DNA from: Acanthopleura granulata
Taxonomy: Eukaryota; Mollusca; Polyplacophora; Chitonida; Chitonidae
DNA length: 64,000 nt
Direction of reading: 5' to 3'
Assembly: GCA_016165875.1 (NCBI GenBank)
Contig: JABBOT010000080.1
Location: forward strand, 5,438,759-5,502,758
Shown: positions 11,313 through 22,978 of the stretch, piece by piece
Position numbering within the stretch: position 1 is the stretch's first letter
How the letters are laid out: each line of letters begins with the position of its first letter
Made by a program: the position numbers and the translations under genes
Notes under the pieces: model-generated
Told to the model about the DNA's origin: nothing
Database searches by the model: none
Seen by the model: only the letters and a program-made list of their open reading frames with translations

Positions 11313-11839
11313 AATCAGGTTCCTATATTTACACCTAAGGTTCGTCGATTAAATAAGTCCAAGAGACGATCTTGTTGGTGGAACTTTGTTTCAGGAAACA
11401 CGTCAAAACACCCATGTGTAAGGCCTGGAACATGGTTGAGAAAATTAAGGGCAACACAAATAAAGCAAAAGTCCCACACTTAAAGAATGGTGATAAAATT
11501 CTCTAAGTGATATCTCAAATAAACTGGCTGAAACAATATCTCATCTGAGAACTGTTTTTCCGAATGTCAGCATACTGAAAACCTGAAGAAGAAAATTAAA
11601 TTGGCCTTCACGTCTAAGAATTCAGAAGATTATAATCGTCCTTTTGGATAGAAGAGCTTAAAACTTCTTTTAAAAAGGCATATGATACTGCTCGTGGTCC
11701 TGGCAACGTCTGTTATAAGTTTCACAACCATTTACCATCTGATCCACTTGAGTCTCTCTTAGTAATACTTGGATAACTCGTAATATTCCCCCGTCATGAA
11801 GGGAGGCGTGTATTATCCCGGTTCCCAAACCGGGTAAAG

Positions 11840-12640
11840 GTCAGACTGGTCCAAATAATGTCCATACCTCTTACCAGCTGTGCCTGTGAGAAGATGGAAC
11901 GAATGATAAATGAAACAAACAAGCTTTTATCTAATATTCAATGTGGTTTTCGTCATTGTCGCTCTACTTCAGATCACCTTGTTAGATTTGAAACCTTTAT
12001 TCGTGATGGTTTTATTAATAATGAACATATTGTGTTGATATTTTTCGACCATGAAAAGGTCTACGACACCACATGGAAGTATGGTATTTTAAAAGTGTTT
12101 TCTAATGTGGAATTAAAGGGTCGCTCATCACTATTTATATCGGAATTTTTATCTAGCCGTCAGTTTAAGGTACAGGTATTATCGACTATCGATGGGTGTG
12201 CCCCAGGGCAGTATTTTTTCACTAACACTGTTCAGCATAAAAATAGCTTAGCTAAAACATTAACATCGGGCACAGAGGGTTCTTTATATTAGATGATTTC
12301 CTTATATGCTATCGTGCTAAAAAAAAAAAAACGGCAACTGCAGCTTTATCTCAGTGAGATCTCGAAATGGGCTGTAGCCAATGGTTTCAGATTTTCTACG
12401 TCAAAAAGCGTCGGAATGCATTTCTGTAATAAATGGAAATTTCATCTAAGCCCCGAGCTTACATTTTTGATGAACCAGTGGAGATTGTTGGAGAAAATAA
12501 ATTTTTAGGGGCTTTCTCTGATAAGAAATTATCTTTTATACCTCATATAAAAATGCTTAAGCTTAAAGGTTCGCGATATAATTAAGGTCGTGTTTAGCAC
12601 CAAATGGGGTGCTGACCGATCAGTTGTACTCAATTCATCG
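11840..12640 (+). pseudogene. LINE reverse transcriptase domain, broken
   Basis: The longest surviving frame is 11858-12292. It shows 'PLTSCACEKMERMIN', 'LLSNIQCGFRHCRSTSDHLV', 'FFDHEKVYDTTWKYGIL' (fingers/palm with the first catalytic aspartate) and 'LKGRSSLFISEFL'. After frame changes come 'LDDFLICYRA' near 12287-12320 (the xDD catalytic box) and 'KWGADRSVVL' near 12605-12635. The PQG block is damaged ('CAPGQYF'). Order and motifs are typical of APE-type LINE polymerases. An A-run near 12320 causes one frameshift. Confidence 0.88.
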
Positions 12641-12989
12641 TTCTCTGGTCCTATCACATGTCTCTTCTAGGTATGCCTTGAAAACGGCGATTTGCAGTCA
12701 AAGGATACAACAATCGGAGAGTAAAAGTGATAAACAATTGGCTTCTTGAACTCTCAGGCAGCGATATGCCTTACACAAGATCAGAGAAAGAAACACAAAA
12801 ACGATAGACCAACTCCAATCCATTTATTTGAACAACATAGACAAATAGTGCAACTGACAATAATGTACAAAACAATACAGATAGTTACCAAAATATATAG
12901 TTTACTGGTGTTAGCGTCCATATCCGGATGGAATATTCCTGCTTCCAAAGGCAAGTCAGTCCGTGTAAAAATAGAATCCACATTCCTTG

Positions 12990-13860
12990 GGAATTCACAG
13001 ATCGAAGGATGACAGTCTTGTTAGTGAAAAACAGGAGTGGACACGGTACGCCGACTATGGTATATATCCAGCTCTCAGGCAAGGTGCAACTTTCCTGGGA
13101 GGAGGGGTTGACAATAAGGTCCGTGATGCCGAGATGGCGATGTATGTTTCACTCCTCGAAAAAATACACAAAATAACTTTCAGGGTAAACTTGGATGAAA
13201 TGTACGTAATCTCACAAAGAGACAATGAGCGATACAAGCTCCAAAATCACGTCTGATGCAAAACAGCATGTGGCGAATTACAAAATGCTACGTACAGAAA
13301 ATTGGAGCAAACACGAGTGCTTTTAAGTGGATATGAGTACAACGGCTGAGAAACTTCGTCGCTCATATTTATAGTTTAACAGAAAGAAAATTCTGGATGG
13401 TTTGATCGTAAACATGTTTACAACACAAGTACATCTTTCCAGAATGTACACTCATGTACAATGACACGGAACTCATAAACACAGAAGCCTCGAGAACACG
13501 CGACTGGATTCCAGTGCGGGATAGAACGTATGTGGAGAAAGAAATGTAGGTCAGATACTGACCTGGTTAGGGCATAAACAAATAAAAAAATATCATACAT
13601 TCTTTTAAACGCGGGTTTCCTAACAGCAATGATTCGTTCTCTTGTTTTTTTTTTGCAATTCGGAATAATAAATGTAAAAATCCACTAAATCTTAAAATAA
13701 TAGCCATAGGTAGAAAACTCATTAACAGGGGTAAAGGTGTTATATTCTGTTTGATACCAAGTCATACTGTTATCCATGGAAACACCGTTTTAGACAGGGA
13801 AGCGAATGCTGCCCTACATAAAACTTTGTCAAAAGTTAAAGTCACATATAATGATTTTAA
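12990..13860 (+). pseudogene. LINE RNase H domain, fragmented
   Basis: Two pieces are visible. 'EFTDRSKDDS' at about 12990-13020 resembles the YTDGSK start of RNase H. 'INRGKGVIFCLIPSHTVIHG', then 'NTVLDREANAAL', at about 13710-13820 resembles the conserved WVPSHVGIxGNExAD end. The intervening distance (roughly 0.75 kb) is about twice the usual size, so unrelated sequence or a local rearrangement probably sits between them. An 89-codon frame at 12987-13256 overlaps the first piece but is not recognised beyond it. Confidence 0.65.
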
Positions 13861-14139
13861 GTCTATTCTTAAATACATTCGTCGTCTTTAGCACGTATAT
13901 AATAAACTGCATGCTATTCATTTTGCCATTAGATATAATTCCTTTTATATTGTACATAAATATTTCTAGTTTATATATACATGTTAGAATTTTAAAAATT
14001 ATTCTGGTTTTCGATTTGTTTTGCATGTTCGCATTTTCTTCTTGAAAACCATATACCGATTCATGATTTAAAACATGTTCTCGCCACTGAGAAATGGCCG
14101 ATGTGCCATAAAGCCATAATCATTCATTCATTCATTTTG

Positions 14140-14845
14140 TGGGAAAAATACAGACCACAATGTCGCAATTTACACAAATGTAACCCACGCACTCACTCCG
14201 ACAGCATCCGAACTTCGCTGGCCGCGTTGCAGTTATTACAGAGAAAGGACATGTACACACTGAAAGCCTAGGGGTCGCTTGGACGAAGCCCTCACGTGCC
14301 TGTTTCGACAAAAATGCCTACAGCGCTGAAAACCATGGTAGTTACGAGTCCTGCGGAGAAAAGGCTCCAGCACAAGGCAAACAGTGACAGAATTATTATT
14401 TCGTTTGTTCTAGACTTGCCAAAAAGATTCTTCGGTGGTAGATAAGGTTTGGTGTTGATCGTGAACAACAACATGTATGTTAAATTTTACGCCAAAGCTT
14501 TGTACCAAATCTGGCGATGATTAATGTTCTGTGTTGTGTTCGACTTACTCGAGATGATGAGGAATATTGAAAGATACAGCCAGAAATATTTTAGAGACCC
14601 CCACTCCCGCCCCCACCAAGAAAGCAAATAACAGACCAGGCCACAAATTTCGGTCTGTTGTCCTTTTTTTAAACAGCCTGATTCAACAACGAAAAACAAC
14701 AACAAGCTAAGTGAGGCGCTTCTATTTGGACACATCCACCTGGGTTACACAAAGATGGAATGCTTATGAATTTCTCTCGGGACACAAACACTAGAACTGA
14801 ATACTGACTTCATTAACTGGCCTTATATATCAGGTGGGCACGCCT
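14140..14845. other. No gene recognised
   Basis: Sequence between the LINE tail and a SINE fragment. The short minus-strand frames (14292-14735) have no recognisable domain. Confidence 0.4.
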
Positions 14846-14970
14846 TCCGTGGCCGAGGGTATAGAGTCTGGCTTAATGCAGTCGCTGTGAGATCAAGTCA
14901 TGCTCATGCTGGCTTCCTTCCCGGCGGTGCCTGGGAAGGCCTTTCAAAAGTGTGCGCATAGTCGTCTGTG
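14846..14970 (+). mobile_element. SINE family A, 5' portion only
   Basis: A plus-strand tRNA-like head ('ccttccgtggccgagggtat') is followed by 'atgcagtcgctgtgagatca' (box B region) and 'ctcatgctggcttccttccc', then 'gcctgggaaggcctttc'. It stops before the conserved core. The lack of a 3' tail means it is a deletion remnant rather than a normal 5' truncation. Confidence 0.75.
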
Positions 14971-16282
14971 TCAATCGTAAATCCGCGCAGTTTTAATAAG
15001 CCAATATATGACAACAAACCAAGTCTTTTTGTTGTGTCCCGGTTCAGTTATTGTTTGCCACTGAACGCCATGCATAAACGCTCGGTTCTGCAAAAGAACA
15101 CAAGTGAAGGTAGAATACTTAATTATACGCTTAATTAACTTCGCTCCCCCCATTGGACTAATAGCTTCGTAACTTCCTTAACCATTGACATTAAAGGCTC
15201 TCTGTTCAAATTAAATACTTGTACTACCACAAAACACATCCTGTAACACAGTGGGAAAACTGATAAACTTTGCAAATGTCTCAGGGGTAGTCGCTTGTGA
15301 ACAATTTTAATTTTCCGGCTTGAATTTAGCATTTCTTAAACAGAGGCAAATTACACAAGGAAATGAAAGCCTTCACGTGCGGTATATAAACATTGGCCTT
15401 TTTATTTTCATCCCATACCCACTTTATATACTCTGCTGATAATTTCATGCGATAATTTACAACGACCTCACCGCGTTCCAAAGTTTGCATCCACCAAATT
15501 TTATTTGCCTTGTGTTCTTCCCTAAACACGTGTAAATTAGTGTTACGAATTCGGTCAGAAGCAATTTCATTTTTAACCGTCCTATAAGGTTTTATTTTAC
15601 TCTTGTGGTGGAATACTAATTTCATTCCACATTCATATTTCATTCCGGTATTGATTATATGGTTAAGAGGGACTCCAAGGAGATTAGAAAGAAAACCTTA
15701 AAACGAAGGCTTCTATAGCCCTGGTCAGTTGGAACACCGGTAATTTCATGCTTTAACCAGATCCACCTGGTATGCAAACTGTTGGACTGCCAGTACAACT
15801 GTACTGTGTTGGATTTTTGCGTTTTGTGCAACACATTTGTGGAAGGGAAAGTAGCATTAGGGGAGAGAAATGGGTGAGACTAACATGTCATTAATCAAAC
15901 AGGCTAAGTGGTTATTGTTTTTCAAATAAAGTATGTCATACGCATGAAACGCTGAATATGCGGGGAGCGCATAGGTCATTGCAACTACTGCAGTCTTCTA
16001 AAGGAGAGGAACGAAAACGTTGAAATGTCAGTGGAAACTGAGAGTTTGAAAACTGACAAAATCCGCCCAATCCTGGACATTACCATAGGCCTGTCTTTAG
16101 CTAACTTGTTCTTCGTTTTTTAATCTTCTATCGTAATATTAACCTGAAATCCGGCTTTAGAGAAATGCACGAAGTTATGGGCTCAATTTCCAACGATGGT
16201 TGGTGCAAAGACGTATTCTGACAACAGTTCTCAGGATAAACGAGGTGCAAGATTTTTTTATTACTGGTAGGCATTCTACCTT

Positions 16283-16559
16283 GGAGGCCTCTGTGGCCCA
16301 GGGAGTTAACGCGCCAGAGCGCCGTTATGACCCGTGCCTCTCACTTATGCGGCTTCTGTAAGTTCAAGTCCTGCTCATGATGGCCTCATTTCCGGCCGTA
16401 CATGGGAATGTCCGGCAGCATCCTACGGATGGTTATAGGTTTTCCCCCGAGCTCTGCTCGGCTTCCTTCCACCATGATGCTGGCCGCCGTAGTATAAGTG
16501 AAATATACTTGAGTACGGAGTAAAACACCAATCCAATAAATAAATAAATCAGTCAATCT
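16283..16559 (+). mobile_element. SINE family A, full length
   Basis: The best plus-strand representative of the family. The tRNA-like head has box A around 16294-16303 ('tggcccaggg') and box B at 16362-16371 ('gttcaagtcc'). It is followed by 'ccggccgtacatgggaatgt', 'cctacggatggttataggtt', 'gagctctgctcggcttcctt', 'ccaccatgatgctggccgcc', 'gtataagtgaaatatacttg' and 'agtacggagtaaaacacca', then an (aaat)n tail. It lies between the two copies of the large segmental duplication. No convincing flanking duplication was seen. Confidence 0.9.
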
Positions 16560-17454
16560 ACATGGATTGGTCCAAAAAGGAGTACAAGAATCTGTTTGAC
16601 ACGTAAGAATTTGGCGTCTAGTATGATAATGGGGATGGAAAAACTGCAAACTCAATTTGTTTTTATAGCAAAATCTCTAATTTTGCTAAGTTTCTCCCTT
16701 TCTTTGTGCAGCTCATGTGATGTGATGCACAGTATTTATTTATATAAAAATATCCACGTTAATTATTCCATGGGGAAGCCTTAATTCTGTACTGTTCGCT
16801 TTCATCATTCTTTTTAACGTTACAAGCTAATCATACTACAGCTTTTGTCCAGAAATCCTGTAAAACGTGAAAACTTGGTTTTAAGAACTACAATGACCCA
16901 GCATCAGATTCCATCATTCAGAACTGACAAGGTGACCTTGACAAGCGAAACCGTCAGCACGACATCAGTCCAATTTTTCAAATACTCAGGCATTTCCATG
17001 CGTAAGCAAATACACGCGATATTCTGCAGAAGTTTGGTATGGTTCCGCCAAATCTGCTCACAATACATGTATATCTAATTGGTACAATAAATACAATACA
17101 ATAATTTCTTTGTATTCATGCAAATTAAGTTATGTCGTCTTAATGGAGACGATATGCTTCTAAGCACATCTATTGCTGCTTTCCTTGTTCACAATAAAAA
17201 ATTCGTTAACACAAAACCGCCTGCACATGTAGTACATCTATTAGATTAGGAAACAGTAAACATTATGTTTTTGGGCACGGCAACCGCTGCATTAAGTGTG
17301 CATGTATGGATATGACATCTGGAAAACCGGCAACATTTTTTTTTCAATGGCAAAATCTGAAAGTTTGCTTCACAATTCAATTTCTACCTATCTTTGCATA
17401 GCTAATGCCATGTGTCTTGAAGTAAAAATTCAGAGGAAAATATAAACATCAATG

Positions 17455-17592
17455 TATTTGATTGGTGTTTCACGCCGCACCCCAGAATATTTCACTTATA
17501 CAGTTACTGCAGTGCGCAATACGGAGGAAACTGGGTAGAGCATACATGGGGGGAAACCCATGCCCATTTGGTTGCTGGCAGACACACTGACC
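17455..17592 (-). mobile_element. SINE family A fragment
   Basis: A minus-strand tail and core. On the plus strand it reads 'gattggtgtttcacgccgca', 'agaatatttcacttata', a scrambled segment, 'gaggaaactgggtagagc', 'ggggaaacccatgcccat' and 'ggttgctggcagaca'. The head is missing. Confidence 0.8.
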
Positions 17593-17757
17593 CTACAGAA
17601 ATATATCCATCATAATTATTCCGTGGAAAAGTCTTAATTCCATCGATCACAATCAGCACATCGGAAGGAACGGCTAACTATAGCTTACGTCTGACCAAGG
17701 GAGAGTGAGTGCTTGGAGTTATATGAATAGTTACACGAATATAGTGTGCCTATAGGT

Positions 17758-17840
17758 GTCTTCTTATGGCAAGGCGAATCCACGCCGCAGCCACTGGAAC
17801 ATCATGCTGGTAATTCAAACAATCCAGACCGAACCAAGGG
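17758..17840 (-). mobile_element. Probable SINE family B remnant
   Basis: On the plus strand 'ccacgccgcagccactggaa' and 'catcatgct' match the internal part of family B copies (compare 30440-30480, 'catgccgactggaacatcat'). Both ends are lost. Confidence 0.45.
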
Positions 17841-19074
17841 GACTTTTTCAAGTCAACCTTCAGCCTTCAGGGTAGAGTGTGAAACAATACTGTACCATAC
17901 TTAATCATCCCTCGTCAATGTTGTGTCTTGTACGGGACCATGTTGGCATTGTTGCGTTTTGGCAACATTTCCATCAGATGCACCGAAACGGACAAATAAA
18001 GTATTCTGAATCTGCGCGTGTAAATATCAGTCATTATTTGTACGCTCAGTGGCCTAGTGGTAACAGAGTATTTTGTTGATAAGGTTTTACGGGATCAGTA
18101 ATTTCACAGAAGGTCGACTGAAACGGAGATATGTTTTGCACGCAGGGAAATGAGTGGCGACAAATACACTTATAGCAATGAACAATGGACTGGACTATAA
18201 ATAATTTCATGATGTAGCTTTTGTAGCCTTGTTCGATTAGCGCGATATCTACTTGGTCAAGCAGGGGTTACACAAGAACCATGTTTATCAATGTTTATTA
18301 GGTCCCCTGAATGAATGCATCATTAAAACAGGCCATTAGAGGAACTCTTCGGTATCGAGTAAACAAATTTGGTACATCTGGAGGGCCTCAGTTCACCAAC
18401 AGGCCAAGGGACTGTAATTTTGGAACCACCTCACCGTTATGCCCAGTGCACGAAAACTTACATCTGTATGAAAAGTTATACCCAAAAACGTAGAGTCCAG
18501 GCAGTTTCCTGCTCCATTTCGTATTCATATTCATACTAATTTAAAAAGACTTTATAACCCTTAAACAGTATATTTATCAAGGGGGGTGTTTTAGTACATT
18601 TACTCTTCTCTGGTACCATTAGAACGAAGAATGATTTTAACTGGGGAGTTAACCCACTTTTATAACTGCACTCCAGTGTATGATGTTTCTTGAGGATAAC
18701 GTAGTCTGGTATTCGGGAAATTACAGAATCATATAACAGATTTCCCATTACTCTCTGATTAGGAATATCTTGCAAACAGAGAATTGAAAAAACGCAGACG
18801 GCAATAATACTTCATCGAACCTAAAATCTGACAACCCGACCAATCTTACCACTTATATTCCTGTAGACTAAATGTTGTTGCTAATTTGGTGAGATTTTGT
18901 CACATTGGCTGAGTTAAAGTAGTTCTCATATGCCTGTGGTCAGGTTCTTAATATTTACAGCTCTTATACATGTATATACGCAAATTAAGGGACCCTTCTC
19001 AAATTTAAATTAAATACATGCCATGACATTTCCATTCAGTATTCCTGTGCTGTGCGTTGTGTTTACTCACGGTT

Positions 19075-19086
19075 GGGGGGGGGGGG
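19075..19086. repeat. (G)12 homopolymer
   Basis: Twelve consecutive guanines. They have no visible partner in the first copy of the segmental duplication. Confidence 0.9.
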
Positions 19087-20760
19087 CATGTGTGATTAAG
19101 TGCACTTGTCAAATAAGCAAAGTCTTTATGTTACATAAAGTATATGTTACTATTGCCCCTACAAATACCCACTAACTGTATGCAATTTCTATTAACTACA
19201 CATTAAGTATTTCATATTTATAAGCATGTTTGGTAATATTCCTGTAGTTTGAGGTTACTTAAATCATCTACTCGTCCCAGTCATGTCACACTTGCCACAC
19301 AACATACAGATGGGGTTTTCATTGGATGACAACCACAATGTTCCTCTTGATACAATCCTCACTAGAGGTCCGATCAAAGCCTACCCATTGTGGATTTAAA
19401 CACCAAAGACAGTTCCTTGTCACTTTTGTCAGATGTCATGGCGGAGAACAATTTTTTCTCTTTCTAGTAATATTGAAGGCATTTGTTTTATTTAACATTA
19501 AGGAATCAAATAATGAACATGTCAATTTGACGAACTTGTGGTTAATTTTATTCTATCAAACTTCCAAACACCTGTTCATTTGTTTGTCCTGGGTGTCAAT
19601 TATCGCTCCGAGTTCAGCCGAAATACCGAGTAAGTAATGTTTTTACGACGGTAATTACGTTCTTTGATCAACGAGGGTCGTACTGATTATTGGCAAATGT
19701 CTGGTACGCAGCTAAGACTGACGATCGTTTGGCTCAAAGGCAATCGCGATGACCAAACTAACGAGCAAATATCGTGCCACTGTCTCTTTGTAAAACGATA
19801 TGATTGATATCATGTTTATTAAGCATTTAAATTCGGACACAATCGGGAATTTACAGATACTTCAAATTCCTGACAGTTTAAAATATTCCAGCTGATACAT
19901 ACCTTTTAAAATTTTCAACACCGGTATATTATTAAAGAATATCGACAACCCACATTTTTTTGACGGCCTACTCTATATGCTGTTCGTATAATTTCACAAG
20001 ATAATCTATCTTACTTTTTCAGGTCAGCACATTGCGTGGACCGTCGTGTTCCCAACTCACCATTCATCAAATTGCACTTGTCTTCTGTTTTTCACTAAAC
20101 ACTTAAAAGGTGTAGTTCTGAATTCATTTGGAAGCAGTTTCATTTTCGTATCGACCCATAAGGTTTGATTTTACTGCTGTGGTGGAATATTAATTTCACA
20201 CCCTATTCATCTTCCATTCCAGTATTGATCATATAGAGTCAATGGGGGCCAACAGGGGTATAGAAAGAAAGCCTTAAAATCAAGGTTTCTAGAGTTTGGC
20301 TTAATTGGAACGCCTGCAAGTCTACTTTAACCGGATCCTATGGGAATGCACTGCTAGTATAGTCGTAGTGTTGTTGAGAACTTGATGGCTGCGCGATAAA
20401 GACGTCGGGGAAATATAGTATCCAGGCCAGACAAATGGATAATGACAAGACTAACACGCCATTAATGGAATAAGCTGAATGGTTCTGGTTCTGCATATAT
20501 AATATGTGTTACGCGTAAAGAGCAGAATTCCCGAAGGAGATACTATTGTTATTGTAACCACTGCCGTCTTCCATTATGTCTATACATGCGGGACGATAAC
20601 GTTGATTTGCCTGAAGTTTGACAAAAACAGGCAAACAGACAAAAGCTTTTCTGTGAGTCTGCCTGTTGCACTCTTATATTTTGATTATTGTAGTTTTTCA
20701 AATTTTAGGAAAGATATTCATAGTACTGAAAACTAAAAGGTACATTTGTCTCTCATTTTT

Positions 20761-20990
20761 TACTTTCAAAAAGTAAAGGTTTGGATATGTTGTTCATTAT
20801 ATGTGCAACTCCTGTGAGAATAGAAAAACCCCGTATTCCTGTTAGAATTGAATGAGTGTTGGCTAGAAGGAGCTCACCAGATGTCTCCAAAAACGTTTTG
20901 CCCGAGTACATGTAAAACATCAACTGGCGTTGTATTATGTTGATGTCATCTCACCACAATTTCTGATAGTGGAAACATCTGGTCTAGATC
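20761..20990. other. No gene recognised
   Basis: Sequence between the segmental duplication and a MITE. A small inverted repeat (acatcaac / gttgatgt) is visible near 20917-20946. Confidence 0.4.
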
Positions 20991-21569
20991 TAAACTGAAC
21001 AAAAACATAAACGCAACATTTTTATTTTTGCAATATCTCACAACATAATGCTGTGATTTTTGTGGACATAGTACCGAGGGATGGCCAACAGCAAAACCCT
21101 TACACCCGTGTATATTCCAGTCTGCAAAACAAAGGTGTTGTCGATTTCAAGCCTTTTCACCATTTTGATCCGTCAGTCAGGTGTGGTCTTATTTGTAGTT
21201 TTCAGTGTTCCCTCACACACCTTACCCTCAGGTGTACAAAAGGCCAATCGTACAGTACAAGTTTTGTCAAACGACATTTTGTCACTGGTTGACTATCTCA
21301 TCAGGTCTATTCGTCGACGATGTGTGGCAGTGCAGCAGGTAAACGGCGGGCATACTCGGTACTGAAGTGTGGAATCTCCCAAACTGATCCCACCCCTGTT
21401 TCTTAGTCTGCCTCAGCGTTAAAATCGATTGTCCGATTCCATCATTTATGGAAATGTATTGCCAAGAATCTGTTTTATGCCCCCGTGAAGAAAGGTATTG
21501 AAAGAAATTTGATAACGCAGTTAATTTTAGCAAAACATTGGGAGTTGCGTTTATATTTTTGCTTAATAT
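20991..21569. mobile_element. Tc1/mariner-type MITE
   Basis: Terminal inverted repeats: caaaaacataaacgcaac at 21000-21017 pairs with gttgcgtttatatttttg at 21544-21561, with 17 of 18 positions matching. Similarity extends weakly outward to flanking TA dinucleotides. The 'gaacaaaaatataaacgcaa' terminus is familiar to me from Tc1-like transposons in fish and invertebrates. The interior of about 525 bp shows no transposase signature (no DDE motif or paired helix-turn-helix in any frame), so it is non-autonomous or decayed. The overlapping small frames (21053-21533) are incidental. Confidence 0.75.
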
Positions 21570-22809
21570 ATATTTTGCTACTGCACTTGTTTTAACAGAG
21601 ATTTTTGTGATCTTCGCAACTTGTTCCCTATGGGAAATAGTTTATTAGCTGAAAGTTCTGGAGCTCTATCAAGGCATCTATATGTAGAAAGTGTTTGGGT
21701 TCAAACGCCACCGTTTATGGGCTGTATCGACGAGACCAAGTGGTACTTGGAACTTATATTTGCCATTGTACAGTCAAAAGACCATATGGGTGGTGCTCCG
21801 TCCACCCCAACCCCCCTTCCCGTCCAACGCCACAATGGCACCTTTGTGTGCATGCCGGACTTGGCGATTGTTCACGTATAACAGTGTAACAGTTGCTAAA
21901 AAATCTTCATTGCAACGGCACGAATGAACAACAAATTACATGTAAATACTTTGGCCCGAATCACTTTGGATTCCCATATTGCAGGCGAGCAAGCCTGGTG
22001 GTATATACCATTATAAAATGAGTTGAAAACATTATTTTTAATAACGTCACAAAATACTTTTTTGCTATTTTCAAATCGGTTTTCTCTTACGTTTTACAGC
22101 GTCATTTCCTCTCATTTCTTCGTGCGTTTTTTTTTCTGGTCTTGCCATCTTTCGCACAGGAAGCCATGATGATCTCCAGTTCCAACACGCCTTTGGCTAT
22201 TTGCAGCTGAAGTGCAGTTATTTTGGCGTATAACCATAATCTGCTCTTTATTCATTCCCAATAATCAACGGGAAACACGCTCAAATGAATTGTGATCAGC
22301 ATCATTATATATTTATCATGCTCATTGATTGGGGTAAACTAAGTAGATTGTGTGTCAAATCTGGTGAGCGTTATAAACTAGTTTGAATCAAAGAGGAAAG
22401 AATACGGGTTCAGCCTCCATTCCAAAAGTAACGGTAACTTTAAGAACATTGAACAATTTTTTTACCCCGTGTTTATATACGCTAACCACGCAGAGATCGT
22501 CTCTCGACACTGTGACCCCTATCCTGCGATGGACACATCCAATCGGAAGTCCATCGCTGCAGGAAGAGCGAACTGATTAGGTGATTAGCTATACGAATAA
22601 TTGGAGGAAACCTGTGTACGTCAAGGATTTTATTCTTAGTCACTGTGAATGTATGGTTGTTCCAGTACTCACTGTTCATATACGACATCATTCGTATTGC
22701 GTCTTATTAGTACATTATTATTATTAGGTACTAGTTATCAAAAAGTGATGTTTATTTTATTGATCGCATTTCCACAGACCCTCTCGGTATGACAAGGGCA
22801 TTCATTGCC
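21570..22809. other. No gene recognised
   Basis: Overlapping short frames in three phases at 21621-21927 have no recognisable domain. No repeat partner was found inside the window. Confidence 0.4.
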
Positions 22810-22978
22810 ATACAATACGTGGGAAGGTCCAGCATCAACCTGCGGATGGTCGTGGGTTTCCCTCCGGCTCTGCTCGGTTTCTTCCCATCATAATGATGGC
22901 CGCTGTCGTATAAGTGAAACATACGTGTCTATGTGCGGCATAAAATGCCGATTAAGTAAATACATAAATAAATCCATT
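22810..22978 (+). mobile_element. SINE family A, 5'-truncated
   Basis: Plus strand: 'acgtgggaaggtccagcatc', 'aacctgcggatggtcgtggg', 'tttccctccggctctgctcg', 'atggccgctgtcgtataagt', then 'gcggcataaaatgccgatta' and an A-rich tail with 'aaataaataaa'. The tRNA-like head is missing. Confidence 0.85.

Larger units (their letters stand above)
10450..14136 (+). mobile_element. Decayed LINE (APE endonuclease, reverse transcriptase, RNase H)
   Basis: A non-LTR retrotransposon relic on the plus strand. Recognisable pieces come in the canonical order: endonuclease (about 10450-11070), linker, reverse transcriptase (about 11850-12640), RNase H pieces (about 12990 and 13700-13800), and a 3' tail ending in 'atcattcattcattcatt' at about 14136. 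Many frameshifts and stops break the frame. The combination of APE endonuclease with RNase H points to the I group (I/Nimb-like); database hits are often labelled 'jockey'. The tail matches that of the LINE fragment at 8344-8760. About 0.4 kb between the two RNase H pieces looks extra. The 5' end is not defined, and I found no target-site duplication. Confidence 0.85.
5700..16140 (+). repeat. Segmental duplication SD1, first copy (expanded by insertions)
   Basis: Blocks in this interval recur in the same order in 16560-20760. 5780-6130 pairs with 17200-17450 and, in part, with 16600-16850. 7110-7310 pairs with 18320-18770: both have 'cattaaaacannncattagagga', at 7118 and 18321. 7641-7785 pairs with 18815-18945, 9475-9540 with 19545-19610, 9880-10060 with 19645-19830, and 15400-16020 with 19970-20600. 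The first copy is longer mainly because of SINEs (7347, 7780, 8848, 14846), a LINE tail (8344) and a LINE relic (10450-14136). No conserved coding frame is shared. Outer edges are approximate. Confidence 0.7.
16560..20760 (+). repeat. Segmental duplication SD1, second copy (compact)
   Basis: A colinear partner of 5700-16140. It lacks the LINEs and most of the SINEs found in the first copy, so it approximates the pre-insertion state. Its 5' part is itself doubled: 16600-16850 and 17130-17690 share 'ctcatgtgatgtg/taatgccatgtg' and 'aattattccntggnaaagtc'-type segments. 19970-20600 matches 15400-16020, including 'aaggttt-attttactnntgtggtggaata'. I see no intact gene in it. Confidence 0.7.

Noticed and set aside
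18040..18110. A tRNA box-A-like 'agtggcctagtggtaac'.
   Set aside because: No box B at the right distance and no cloverleaf, so neither a tRNA gene nor a definable SINE.
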